A stretch of DNA of 51,472 nucleotides from assembly GCA_032718475.1 (NCBI GenBank), contig JAUCBJ010008898.1, positions 1-51,472 on the forward strand, written 5' to 3'. This document shows positions 32,356 to 44,228 of this stretch, in pieces (positions within the stretch are counted from its first letter, which is position 1; every line of letters begins with the position of its first letter). The position numbers were made by a program, and so were the translations under genes. Source of the stretch: Nemertoderma westbladi. Taxonomy: Eukaryota > Xenacoelomorpha > Nemertodermatida > Nemertodermatidae. The notes under the pieces are model-generated. The model was not told the DNA's origin and made no database searches. It worked only from the letters and a program-made list of their open reading frames with translations.

Positions 32356-35300
32356 ATGAGTATAGGATAGAAGGGCGTGTAGAGTGAGAGAATGGCGTGA
32401 TGTCATGAGTATAGGATAGAAGGGCGTGTAGAGTGAGAGAATGGCGTGATGTCATAAATATAGGATAGAAGGGCGTGTAGAGTGAGAGAATGGCGTGATG
32501 TCATAAATATAGGATAGAAGGGCGTGTAGAGTGAGAGAATGGCGTGATGTCATGAGTATAGGATAGAAGGGTGTGTAGAGTAAGAGAATGGCGTGATGTC
32601 ATAAATATAGGATAGAAGGGCGTGTAGAGTGAGAGAATGGCGTGATGTCATGAGTATAGGATAGAAGGGCGTGTAGAGTAAGAGAATGGCGTGATGTCAT
32701 AAATATAGGATAGAAGGGCGTGTAGAGTGAGAGAATGGCGTGATGTCATGAGTATAGGATAGAAGGGCGTGTAGAGTGAGAAAATGGCGTGATGTCATAA
32801 ATATAGGATAGAAGGGCGTGTAGAGTGAGAGAATGGCGTGATGTCATGAGTATAGGATAGAAGGGCGTGTAGAGTGAGAGAATGGCGTGATGTCATAAAT
32901 ATAGGATAGAAGGGCGTGTAGAGTGAGAGAATGGCGTGATGTCATGAGTATAGGATAGAAGGGTGTGTAGAGTAAGAGAATGGCGTGATGTCATAAATAT
33001 AGGATAGAAGGGCGTGTAGAGTGAGAGAATGGCGTGATGTCATAAATATAGGATAGAAGGGCGTGTAGAGTGAGAGAATGGCGTGATGTCATGAGTATAG
33101 GATAGAAGGGTGTGTAGAGTAAGAGAATGGCGTGATGTCATAAATATAGGATAGAAGGGTGTGTAGAGTGAGAGAATGGCGTGATGTCATGAGTATAGGA
33201 TAGAAGGGCGTGTAGAGTGAGAGAATGGCGTGATGTCATAAATATAGGATAGAAGGGCGTGTAGAGTGAGAGAATGGCGTGATGTCATGAGTATAGGATA
33301 GAAGGGCGTGTAGAGTGAGAGAATGGCGTGATGTCATGAGTATAGGATAGAAGGGCGTGTAGAGTGAGAGAATGGCGTGATGTCATAAATATAGGATAGA
33401 ATGGCGTGTAGAGTGAGAGAATGGCGTGATGTCATGAGTATAGGATAGAAGGGTGTGTAGAGTGAGAGAATGGCGTGATGTCATGAGTATAGGATAGAAG
33501 GGCGTGTAGAGTGAGAGAATGGCGTGATGTCATGAGTATAGGATAGAAGGGCGTGTAGAGTGAGAGAATGGCGTGATGTCATAAATATAGGATAGAAGGG
33601 CGTGTAGAGTGAGAGAATGGCGTGATGTCATGAGTATAGGATAGAAGGGTGTGTAGAGTGAGAGAATGGCGTGATGTCATGAGTATAGGATAGAAGGGCG
33701 TGTAGAGTGAGAGAATGGCGTGATGTCATGAGTATAGGATAGAAGGGCGTGTAGAGTGAGAGAATGGCGTGATGTCATAAATATAGGATAGAAGGGCGTG
33801 TAGAGTGAGAGAATGGCGTGATGTCATGAGTATAGGATAGAAGGGTGTGTAGAGTGAGAGAATGGCGTGATGTCATGAGTATAGGATAGAAGGGCGTGTA
33901 GAGTGAGAGAATGGCGTGATGTCATGAGTATAGGATAGAAGGGCGTGTAGAGTGAGAGAATGGCGTGATGTCATAAATATAGGATAGAAGGGCGTGTAGA
34001 GTGAGAGAATGGCGTGATGTCATGAGTATAGGATAGAAGGGCGTGTAGAGTGAGAGAATGGCGTGATGTCATGAGTATAGGATAGAAGGGCGTGTAGAGT
34101 GAGAGAATGGCGTGATGTCATAAATATAGGATAGAAGGGCGTGTAGAGTGAGAGAATGGCGTGATGTCATGAGTATAGGATAGAAGGGTGTGTAGAGTGA
34201 GAGAATGGCGTGATGTCATGAGTATAGGATAGAAGGGCGTGTAGAGTGAGAGAATGGCGTGATGTCATGAGTATAGGATAGAAGGGCGTGTAGAGTGAGA
34301 GAATGGCGTGATGTCATAAATATAGGATAGAAGGGCGTGTAGAGTGAGAGAATGGCGTGATGTCATGAGTATAGGATAGAAGGGTGTGTAGAGTGAGAGA
34401 ATGGCGTGATGTCATGAGTATAGGATAGAAGGGCGTGTAGAGTGAGAGAATGGCGTGATGTCATGAGTATAGGATAGAAGGGCGTGTAGAGTGAGAGAAT
34501 GGCGTGATGTCATAAATATAGGATAGAAGGGCGTGTAGAGTGAGAGAATGGCGTGATGTCATGAGTATAGGATAGAAGGGTGTGTAGAGTGAGAGAATGG
34601 CGTGATGTCATGAGTATAGGATAGAAGGGCGTGTAGAGTGAGAGAATGGCGTGATGTCATGAGTATAGGATAGAAGGGCGTGTAGAGTGAGAGAATGGCG
34701 TGATGTCATGAGTATAGGATAGAAGGGCGTGTAGAGTGAGAGAATGGCGTGATGTCATGAGTATAGGATAGAAGGGCGTGTAGAGTGAGAGAATGGCGTG
34801 ATGTCATGAGTATAGGATAGAAGGGCGTGTAGAGTGAGAGAATGGCGTGATGTCATGAGTATAGGATAGAAGGGCGTGTAGAGTAAGAGAATGGCGTGAT
34901 GTCATGAGTATAGGATAGAAGGGCGTGTAGAGTGAGAGAATGGCGTGATGTCATGAGTATAGGATAGAAGGGCGTGTAGAGTGAGAGAATGGCGTGATGT
35001 CATGAGTATAGGATAGAAGGGCGTGTAGAGTGAGAGAATGGCGTGATGTCATGAGTATAGGATAGAAGGGCGTGTAGAGTGAGAGAATGGCGTGATGTCA
35101 TAAGTATAGGATAGAAGGGCGTGTAGAGTGAGAGAATGGCGTGATGTCATGAGTATAGGATAGAAGGGTGTGTAGAGTGAGAGAATGGCGTGATGTCATA
35201 AATATAGGATAGAAGGGCGTGTAGAGTGAGAGAATGGCGTGATGTCATGAGTATAGGATAGAAGGGAGTGTAGAGTGAGAGAATGGCGTGATGTCATGAG

Positions 35301-38300
35301 TATAGGATAGAAGGGCGTGTAGAGTGAGAGAATGGCGTGATGTCATGAGTATAGGATAGAAGGGCGTGTAGAGTGAGAGAATGGCGTGATGTCATAAATA
35401 TAGGATAGAAGGGCGTGTAGAGTGAGAGAATGGCGTGATGTCATGAGTATAGGATAGAAGGGCGTGTAGAGTGAGAGAATGGCGTGATGTCATGAGTATA
35501 GGATAGAAGGGTGTGTAGAGTGAGAGAATGGCGTGATGTCATAAATATAGGATAGAAGGGCGTGTAGAGTGAGAGAATGGCGTGATGTCATGAATATAGG
35601 ATAGAAGGGCGTGTAGAGTGAGAGAATGGCGTGATGTCATAAATATAGGATAGAAGGGCGTGTAGAGTGAGAGAATGGCGTGATGTCATGAGTATAGGAT
35701 AGAAGGGCGTGTAGAGTGAGAGAATGGCGTGATGTCATAAATATAGGATAGAAGGGCGTGTAGAGTGAGAGAATGGCGTGATGTCATGAGTATAGGATAG
35801 AAGGGTGTGTAGAGTGAGAGAATGGCGTGATGTCATAAATATAGGATAGAAGGGCGTGTAGAGTGAGAGAATGGCGTGATGTCATGAGTATAGGATAGAA
35901 GGGTGTGTAGAGTGAGAGAATGGCGTGATGTCATAAATATAGGATAGAAGGGCGTGTAGAGTGAGAGAATGGCGTGATGTCATGAGTATAGGATAGAAGG
36001 GTGTGTAGAGTGAGAGAATGGCGTGATGTCATGAGTATAGGATAGAAGGGTGTGTAGAGTGAGAGAATGGCGTGATGTCATGAGTATAGGATAGAAGGGT
36101 GTGTAGAGTAAGAGAATGGCGTGATGTCATAAATATAGGATAGAAGGGCGTGTAGAGTGAGAGAATGGCGTGATGTCATGAGTATAGGATAGAAGGGTGT
36201 GTAGAGTGAGAGAATGGCGTGATGTCATAAATATAGGATAGAAGGGCGTGTAGAGTGAGAGAATGGCGTGATGTCATGAGTATAGGATAGAAGGGTGTGT
36301 AGAGTGAGAGAATGGCGTGATGTCATGAGTATAGGATAGAAGGGTGTGTAGAGTGAGAGAATGGCGTGATGTCATGAGTATAGGATAGAAGGGTGTGTAG
36401 AGTAAGAGAATGGCGTGATGTCATAAATATAGGATAGAAGGGCGTGTAGAGTGAGAGAATGGTGTGATGTCATGAGTATAGGATAGAAGGGCGTGTAGAG
36501 TAAGAGAATGGCGTGATGTCATGAGTATAGGATAGAAGGGTGTGTAGAGTGAGAGAATGGCGTGATGTCATGAGTATAGGATAGAAGGGCGTGTAGAGTG
36601 AGAGAATGGCGTGATGTCATGAGTATAGGATAGAAGGGTGTGTAGAGTGAGAGAATGGCGTGATGTCATGAGTATAGGATAGAAGGGCGTGTAGAGTGAG
36701 AGAATGGCGTGATGTCATGAGTATAGGATAGAAGGGTGTGTAGAGTGAGAGAATGGCGTGATGTCATGAGTATAGGATAGAAGGGCGTGTAGAGTGAGAG
36801 AATGGCGTGATGTCATGAGTATAGGATAGAAGGGCGTGTAGAGTGAGAGAATGGCGTGATGTCATGAGTATAGGATAGAAGGGCGTGTAGAGTGAGAGAA
36901 TGGCGTGATGTCATGAGTATAGGATAGAAGGGCGTGTAGAGTAAGAGAATGGCGTGATGTCATGAGTATAGGATAGAAGGGTGTGTAGAGTGAGAGAATG
37001 GCGTGATGTCATGAGTATAGGATAGAAGGGCGTGTAGAGTGAGAGAATGGCGTGATGTCATGAGTATAGGATAGAAGGGTGTGTAGAGTGAAAGAATGGC
37101 GTGATGTCATGTATAGGATAGACAGGCGTGTAGAGTGAGAGAATGGTGTGATGTCATAAATATAGGATAGAAGGGTGTGTAGAGTGAGAGAATGGCGTGA
37201 TGTCATGAGTATAGGATAGAAGGGCGTGTAGAGTGAGAGAATGGCGTGATGTCATAAATATAGGATAGAAGGGTGTGTAGAGTGAGAGAATGGCGTGATG
37301 TCATGAGTATAGGATAGAAGGGTGTGTAGAGTGAGAGAATGGCGTGATGTCATGAGTATAGGATAGAAGGGTGTGTAGAGTAAGAGAATGGCGTGATGTC
37401 ATGAGTATAGGATAGAAGGGTGTGTAGAGTGAGAGAATGGCGTGATGTCATGAGTATAGGATAGAAGGGTGTGTAGAGTAAGAGAATGGCGTGATGTCAT
37501 GAGTATAGGATAGAAGGGTGTGTAGAGTGAGAGAATGGCGTGATGTCATGAGTATAGGATAGAAGGGAGTGTAGAGTGAGAGAATGGCGTGATGTCATGA
37601 GTATAGGATAGAAGGGCGTGTAGAGTGAGAGAATGGCGTGATGTCATGAGTATAGGATAGAAGGGTGTGTAGAGTGAGAGAATGGCGTGATGTCATGAGT
37701 ATAGGATAGAAGGGTGTGTAGAGTGAGAGAATGGCGTGATGTCATGAGTATAGGATAGAAGGGTGTGTAGAGTGAGAGAATGGCGTGATGTCATGAGTAT
37801 AGGATAGAAGGGTGTGTAGAGTGAGAGAATGGCGTGATGTCATGAGTATAGGATAGAAGGGTGTGTAGAGTGAGAGAATGGCGTGATGTCATGAGTATAG
37901 GATAGAAGGGTGTGTAGAGTGAGAGAATGGCGTGATGTCATGAGTATAGGATAGAAGGGTGTGTAGAGTGAGAGAATGGCGTGATGTCATGAGTATAGGA
38001 TAGAAGGGTGTGTAGAGTGAGAGAATGGCGTGATGTCATGAGTATAGGATAGAAGGGCGTGTAGAGTGAGAGAATGGCGTGATGTCATGAGTATAGGATA
38101 GAAGGGCGTGTAGAGTGAGAGAATGGCGTGATGTCATGAGTATAGGATAGAAGGGTGTGTAGAGTGAGAGAATGGCGTGATGTCATGAGTATAGGATAGA
38201 AGGGTGTGTAGAGTGAGAGAATGGCGTGATGTCATGAGTATAGGATAGAAGGGTGTGTAGAGTGAGAGAATGGCGTGATGTCATGAGTATAGGATAGAAG

Positions 38301-38917
38301 GGTGTGTAGAGTAAGAGAATGGCGTGATGTCATGAGTATAGGATAGAAGGGTGTGTAGAGTGAGAGAATGGCGTGATGTCATGAGTATAGGATAGAAGGG
38401 TGTGTAGAGTAAGAGAATGGCGTGATGTCATGAGTATAGGATAGAAGGGTGTGTAGAGTAAGAGAATGGCGTGATGTCATGAGTATAGGATAGAAGGGTG
38501 TGTAGAGTGAGAGAATGGCGTGATGTCATGAGTATAGGATAGAAGGGCGTGTAGAGTGAGAGAATGGCGTGATGTCATGAGTATAGGATAGAAGGGTGTG
38601 TTGAGTGAGAGAATGGTGTGATGTCATGAGTATAGGATAGAAGGGCGTGTAGAGTAAGAGAATGGTGTGATGTCATGAGTATAGGATAGAAGGGCGTGTA
38701 GAGTAAGAGAATGGCGTGATGTCATGAGTATAGGATAGAAGGGCGTGTAGAGTAAGAGAATGGTGTGATGTCATGAGTATAGGATAGAAGGGTGTGTAGA
38801 GTGAGAGAATGGTGTGATGTCATGAGTATAGGATAGAAGGGCGTGTAGAGTAAGAGAATGGTGTGATGTCATGAGTATAGGATAGAAGGGCGTGTAGAGT
38901 GAGAGAATGGCGTGATA
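32356..38917. repeat. 49-bp minisatellite, right block, about 134 units
   Basis: The same unit as 29353-30577. Between about 33500 and 34625 unit variants follow a four-unit order (C-TGAG, T-TGAG, C-TGAG, C-TAAA), a 196-base higher-order repeat. Around 35500-35950 a two-unit order dominates. From about 37250 to 38550 nearly all units are the TGAG type, mostly with T. One unit near 37110 is shortened. Short minus-strand frames inside (such as 37009-37206) are accidental. Confidence 0.97.
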
Positions 38918-39050
38918 TGATGATATGATCAGTGTACAGCACTTATCTACAAACAGTATACAGTCACAATGTACACAAAAGTAGTAACTATAGTTATTAT
39001 CCATTACAATAGAATAAATATTATTCAAAGTAACTTTTATGTACCGGTAC

Positions 39051-39593
39051 TTAACTCACTCGGTCTACAATAATACTCATTTGTATTGGGAGAACCTTAT
39101 CAATGAATCCAGCACTAGCACATTCGTTGTACCACCAACCATTACCACGGTCCTTCGCGCAGTTTTCATAACGTTCACCATCATTGTCTTTATCTTTTGT
39201 AGAGAAAGGTAGATGGTTGAGTTTTTCTAGCCTGTCATAATCAATAACTCTTGACTCTATCCTTTCCACTTCCAGTGTATAATTTGTCTGACCAGATCCG
39301 ACCTTAAATGATGAATATTGATTCATAATATGTCGTTTTTCATCACCGAAATTTCCCCAATTATCGACTCTTAATCGACTTCCATTCTTAGTAAGACTGT
39401 GAATATGTTTCAATCCCAACCAATAGTCGCTGTTTACATCTCCGAATCCAGTGACGTAATCATCCCATGTGCGGTTGAAGTCAGCTGTTCCATCCAGTCG
39501 CTCTTCGATTACCAATGAAAGAGTTATTGCATTTGTAACGCAGTTTACCGAATCAATTTCGTGATAAATTGCTAATTCCGCACAGGTTTTCAT
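39051..39593 (-). CDS. fibrinogen-related domain (FReD) protein, gene A, terminal or internal exon
   Basis: From ATG 39593 there are 180 codons. Readable FReD hallmarks: RLDGTADFNRTWDDYVTGFG (~41-60), YWLGLKHIHSLT (~67-78), the calcium-site and cysteine region FSTKDKDND and NCA (~129-146), and GWWYNEC (~152-158). Four Cys fit two disulfides. FReDs are secreted pattern-recognition or matrix proteins. No signal peptide is visible, and AAG at 39609-39607 could be a splice acceptor, so an upstream exon is likely; I could not find it. Compared with typical FReDs (about 210-220 residues) the segment between WWYNxC and the last strand is short. The reading ends VDR followed by GTGAGT, a possible donor, so the stop may be intronic. 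Confidence 0.85.
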   Translation of the reverse strand: MKTCAELAIYHEIDSVNCVTNAITLSLVIEERLDGTADFNRTWDDYVTGFGDVNSDYWLGLKHIHSLTKNGSRLRVDNWGNFGDEKRHIMNQYSSFKVGSGQTNYTLEVERIESRVIDYDRLEKLNHLPFSTKDKDNDGERYENCAKDRGNGWWYNECASAGFIDKVLPIQMSIIVDRVS

Positions 39594-39764
39594 ATTTTCC
39601 TTAAATAATTAATAATTGAAAGAATTATTTCCTATTGAATAAATCCTTCAAGCAGACTTTTAGTTAGGCCTAAAATACCAATTTGTTTGCTTAAAGTCAG
39701 GGAAAATTAGTGTAAAAGGGGTAATTATATAGAAATGTGTGGAAATAATAAATAATATGTAAGT

Positions 39765-40297
39765 AAACTGAAGGTCTAAATCCTATCTAACTGAAGGTCT
39801 AACTCCTATCTAACTGAAGGTCTAACTCCTATCTAACTGAAGGTTTAACTCGTATCTAACTGAAAGGTCTAACTCCTATCAAACTGAAGGTCTAAATCCT
39901 ATCTAACTGAAGGTCTAACTCCTATCTAACTGAAGGTTTAACTCGTATCTAACTGAAAGGTCTAACTCCTATCAAACTGAAGGTCTAAATCCTATCTAAC
40001 TGAAGGTCTAACTCCTATCTAACTGAAGGTTTAACTCGTATCTAACTGAAAGGTCTAACTCCTATCAAACTGAAGGTCTAAATCCTATCTAACTGAAGGT
40101 CTAACTCCTATCTAACTGAAGGTTTAACTCGTATCTAACTGAAAGGTCTAACTCCTATCAAACTGAAGGTCTAAATCCTATCTAACTGAAGGTCTAACTC
40201 CTATCTAACTGAAGGTTTAACTCGTATCTAACTGAAAGGTCTAACTCCTATCAAACTGAAGGTCTAACTCCTATCTAACTGAAGGTCCAACTCCTAA
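39765..40297. repeat. 23-bp tandem repeat in a 93-bp higher-order unit
   Basis: About 23 units of AACTGAAGGTCTAACTCC plus TATCT. Four variants (AAATCC, ACTCC, TTTAACTCG and the 24-base AAAGGT...ATCA form) follow in fixed order about five times. Confidence 0.93.
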
Positions 40298-40937
40298 GGT
40301 ATAAATGGTGGATGGTTTAATACCATCCACCAGGATTCCATGTTGGAAACAATACACAAATGGCACCCATTTGTGTTATAATTACACTCTCTCTGCATAT
40401 GGTCCAAGTCACTTTCCTTTCTTATTCCATGGAAATCACAGACTATCCTCTCTAATATGAGGAGGTTCAACAAGGGGACTCAGATGGAACCCCACTCTTT
40501 GGTGACACTCTGAACCTCATAATACTAATGCTGGAGTCCTCATCTGCTCGAGTCCTGGTAATTGGACGATGGGAACCTGGTGCAGACGATTACTGGGTTG
40601 TGCTTTGGGACCTGGTGAGGGTTGAGGTACAGCTTGATGATAAACCATAGCAAAAGAGACCTCTTATTCCTAGTGCCAGATTTACTGGGTCTACTCATTC
40701 AAGAGCTACCAAACCCAGCTGTCAAATTCACCCATGACTTTCAGAATGCATATCTTTCCTCCCTCCCAATCGACCTCTTCATCTCAACCACCCAGAGTGC
40801 TTGGATAGCACTCATCCATCAGAAGAACACTGGCTAACTGCCCTACCAATCGACCTCATATGCCTAAACTCGCTGTATGATCCAGCTACAGGTGTTGTCT
40901 CAATGCACTGCCAAGTTTGTAATTGGGAATGAAAGGG
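40298..40937. other. unassigned sequence before a LINE 5' end
   Basis: Moderate G+C, no convincing frame (71 codons at 40622-40837, unrecognised). It could be the LINE promoter region or an older repeat. It is not present beside the other 5' end at 14660, so it is probably not part of that family. Confidence 0.45.
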
Positions 40938-42145
40938 TCAGGTCAGGTATTCTAGGTCATTGATCAAGAAAACTTGCCACCTCCATGCAGCATAAAGGAG
41001 GTGCCACCTGAAGCTGCATATACCTTCTTACTAGGGCAAATCTGATCCTGCGTTCTGGGATAAGGATGCCCTTGGTCCTGGATTAAGGACCCATATACTT
41101 GGCTGCAGGGGTATATGGCCTGGCCAGGCAGATGGTGATCTACCAATGGCTGGTCAGGAGTAGAGTCTTCTCATGTCCACTCTGAGTGCACTTCACTGCG
41201 ACCTGCACCTGGCAGCTGGGGTACAGGGCATGACCCAGCAGATGAGCTGCACAGCCAATGGTGGGTCATGTGCACCAGAGTAGGTATGGGTGATGGGCCT
41301 CATATCTGACTCCACTGCGACACCCACCCTGTGGAATGGCAAACCAGGGTGTGGTATATGCCCCGAGAGCTGACTCGGCAAAAAAGCACCCCCCAACCCC
41401 CACTAGGGTGTTCAAGAGCACCGAATGCAGACTGGACAGACTGATGAGGTTCTGATTAAGGACATGGGGGCGGTTGGCGACTTGCCCTCGCTTCAGCAGA
41501 TGATAGTGGCAATGATGGAATTGGTCTATTGATGAATCCAACTGCACATGCAGCATTGGACAAAATAGACCAAATCTCTAACCGCATCATTCGTTGCCAC
41601 TTCTCATGTTCTGGAAGACTGGCTAAGAAGTTGATGATTGATGAAGTTATGATTGTGTGCTACTCTCCAACTAGTGTTGCCCCTGTAGATGAGGTGGAAA
41701 ATTTCTACTACAATCTACAAGCAGCTACTGATGGAGTGGATCAGCATGCATTCTTAACATTCCTGGGAGACTTTAATGCAAGTCTGCATCAATCACCTAC
41801 ATCGCCCTGTGTCTATAGTGTTAACCGAAATTCCGTCCATCTTCAGGATTTTATGTCTGGAAATGGATTGTTTTCGGCTGGTACCCAGTTCAAGAAGTGA
41901 ACTGGAAAGCTATGGACTCATAGTGGACCCAGTGGTCACAAGTCCCAGATAGACCATATTCTGTTTCGTAGGAAATACAGGAGCTCTATACAAGACTGTA
42001 ATGCATTTACACTTCGACCCTTCTCCAGTGATCACCGCCTTATTGTGGCCAAGGTAAGACTTAGTCTGCGTGCTAGCAGAACAACGAAATCTGCCTCGCC
42101 GTGGCATGACTGGTCCTCTCTGTTGCAACAGCCAAGTGTGAGATC
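40938..42145 (+). mobile_element. LINE family 1, 5' part only
   Basis: It matches the reverse complement of 13040-14656. The 5' end (AGGTCAGGTATTCTAGG) is present and the 3' half is missing from 42145. Within it the endonuclease frame is readable at 41529-41900 (IGLLMNPTAHAA region, LGDFNASLHQ) with frameshifts before it and a stop at 41898. LINEs normally lose the 5' end, so the 3' loss implies a later deletion or replacement. Confidence 0.82.
41529..41900 (+). pseudogene. LINE family 1 endonuclease fragment
   Basis: 123 codons covering the central endonuclease: IDQISNRIIRCHFSCSGRLA, VCYSPTSVAPVDEVENFY and FLGDFNASLHQS. A TGA ends it where the copy at 12506-13321 reads on through an Arg codon. 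The N-terminal catalytic part (VQEHR equivalent, near 41420) is in a different frame. Confidence 0.78.
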
Positions 42146-42237
42146 CAGCTTCACACTACATTTATACACACTATACACACTATATAATACCAGTATATTT
42201 TGTCCGAATTTTTGCGTATTGGTATCAACACTAAACA

Positions 42238-43635
42238 TTGATTGTTAAATGGGGTGCATGTAAGTCTAAGAAATTTGGTCCATATAATGGTGTGAAGCAG
42301 GGTGGTATTTGTTCTCCATACTTCTTTAATGTTTATATGGATGACCTAACCAACTCATTACTAAGCTGCAATGTAGGATGTACAATTGAAGGTCGTAGGA
42401 TTAATCATATTACTTATGCAGATGATCTCAATTTAGTGTCGGTCGAGAATTGGGGGCGTTTGCGGTAATGTCTTGAGGAATGTTAATCCCATGTTTTGCG
42501 TTGTGTTTCGTTGGGAAAAGAAATGTTAATTCTCTTCATAATCATATAAAACGTACATTTAAAATAGTAAGAGGTAGTAATTAACATTGAAGAAGTACAT
42601 AGCACACATGCAGATTGACTGACATTGTCAACTGAACGGCAGAAAAGGCCTATACATACAGCAGAAGAGGTACCGGAACTTCCAGTGAACAATTACGGTA
42701 GCAACTACAGACTAACTGAATAAGTATAGTATACTTTTACACAATTAAAGTTATACATACAGTATAAAATTTACGACAGTGTCTAACTCCGTATTAGGAT
42801 TACAAAAAATGATTGATATATGTGTAGACTATGCCATAACGCGCGTATTTAACATAAAGAAAACCAAAGTGATGTTTCTGCCTCCTAGGAATTGCAGCCT
42901 TCGTACAATGGCACCTGTGTACTTGTACGGTAAACCAATAATTAGAGCAACAATGTTCAGTTATGTTGGACATATTTTGGATTTTGCATGAAACCAGGGA
43001 TAACCACTTTGACATTAAAAAAGTTACCCGGGGCGTCTACGCACGTGCGAATCTTTTAGTTAGAAAATTTTCAAGGTGTCCAATATCTGTCAAATGTATA
43101 CTTTTCGTTCTTTTATAACCCCATTGTACTGCAATGCACTCTGGTGTCGTCAAAATTATTCGAATAGTGTATACAACCGTCTTAAAGTGGCGTACAATAA
43201 GGCTGCACGTCTATTGTTTTCACTACCCTTCAGGCAGAGTATGTCGTTATTTTTTGGTATGAATAATTTGCCCACATTTAATCATACACGTTGTAGATCG
43301 ATTTAAAGCCTATTCAATAGAATAGACATGACATCCAATGCGTTGGTGACAACCGCCTATAAGTACATACATACATCACGTTTGCGCTCAATGCAGCAAT
43401 TTTCAAATTGGTTGTAACGTCGATGGTTTGATTGATAGCTCTGCGGCGATGAAGTCGCATACGCTTTATATATCTACCTAGTATACTGTATAATACATTT
43501 AATTACCTTATCATTGTGCTATCATATTATACGTATATTTTACAGTAGCTATGGGCAATTATTGTTGATTTTACCAATGATAATGTCTGCATTAAAGAAT
43601 AATAATAAATAATAATAATAATAATATTATGGTTT
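42238..43635 (+). mobile_element. LINE family 2 fragment (RT core to 3' tail), decayed
   Basis: Three collinear plus-strand pieces: 42238-42468 with YNGVKQGGICSPYFFNVYMD and TYADDLNLVS (RT catalytic box), 42779-42991 with FNIKKTKVMFLPP and YVGHIL, and 43076-43306 with LYCNALWCRQN and VAYNKAARLL. This is an APE-class LINE different from family 1. About 300 bases at 42470-42775 interrupt the RT and do not look coding. The 3' end is an (AAT)n run at 43605-43628. Several stops and frameshifts. Confidence 0.82.
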
Positions 43636-43760
43636 TGTTCAGAAATGGAAAAAATGAGAAAGCGCATCACCGGGGGTTGAACCAGCGCTATACGTACGTT
43701 TCAGCCTATCAGGCCTCATCAGTAGCGCTAACCAGTTCAGCCACTTATCCCTGACATTCC
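43626..43760 (-). mobile_element. tRNA-headed SINE, copy a
   Basis: On the minus strand a tRNA-like head carries an A box, TGGCTGAACTGGTTAGCGC (about 43743-43725), and a B box, GGTTCAACCCC (43683-43673). The tail follows (CATTTTTTCCATTTCTGAAC, then AAAACCATAATATTA) into the AAT run. Spacing between the boxes fits a tRNA-derived RNA polymerase III promoter, nearest to a class with a long variable arm by eye. It is a repeat, not a tRNA gene: no full cloverleaf. Confidence 0.65.
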
Positions 43761-43899
43761 CTATCCCACATAATCCACTTCTATTGAACAGGCAGTCTTA
43801 AGTTGCATATCCTATCTCTAACAGCGGGCCTACCGTCCTCAAGTATGTTAGAGTGAAACAGGAGGAAAGTATAAATAAAATAAATATTCAGCTTGAGTA

Positions 43900-44110
43900 T
43901 TGCTGCCAGGTGATATTAATTAAATAAATTTGAGATGAGCTGTTAATGCAACTGTAATTAAAGATGTAATATTATGGTTTTGTTCAGAAATTGAAAAAAT
44001 GAGAAAGCGCGTCACCGGGGGTTGAACCAGCACTATACGTACTTTTCAGCCTATCAGGCCTCATCAGTAGCGCTAACCAGTTCAGCCACTTGTCCCTGAC
44101 ATTCACTATT
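43900..44110 (-). mobile_element. tRNA-headed SINE, copy b
   Basis: The same head (A box 44089-44071, B box 44028-44018) and tail as copy a, with the tail continuing to about 43905 (AACAGCTCATCTCAAATTTA). Copies a and b lie in a tandem ~345-base duplication that also covers the sequence upstream of the head (43760-43890 and 44110-44228). Confidence 0.65.
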
Positions 44111-44228
44111 CCACCTAATCCACTTCTATTGAACAAGCAGTCTTAAGTTGCATATCCTATCTTTAACAGCGGACCTACCGGCCTCAAGTATGCTAGAGTG
44201 AAACAGGAGAAAAGTACAAATAAAATAA

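Larger units (their letters stand above)
43626..44228. repeat. tandem duplication, ~345-base period, containing the SINE
   Basis: TTATGGTTTTGTTCAGAAAT at 43628 recurs at 43973. The match continues through ATCCACTTCTATTGAACA and AGAGTGAAACAGGAG to 44228, with about 5% difference by eye. Confidence 0.85.

Noticed and set aside
29353-38917. CRISPR-like array
   Set aside because: Units are directly adjacent with no unique spacers, the context is eukaryotic, and a LINE is inserted: it is a minisatellite.
37009-39028. Short minus-strand frames in or beside the 49-bp array
   Set aside because: The unit is not a multiple of three and a stop recurs; frames exist only where variants delay it.
43660-44110. 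tRNA genes
   Set aside because: A and B boxes are present, but no proper anticodon arm or acceptor pairing is seen, and the two copies share a SINE tail.
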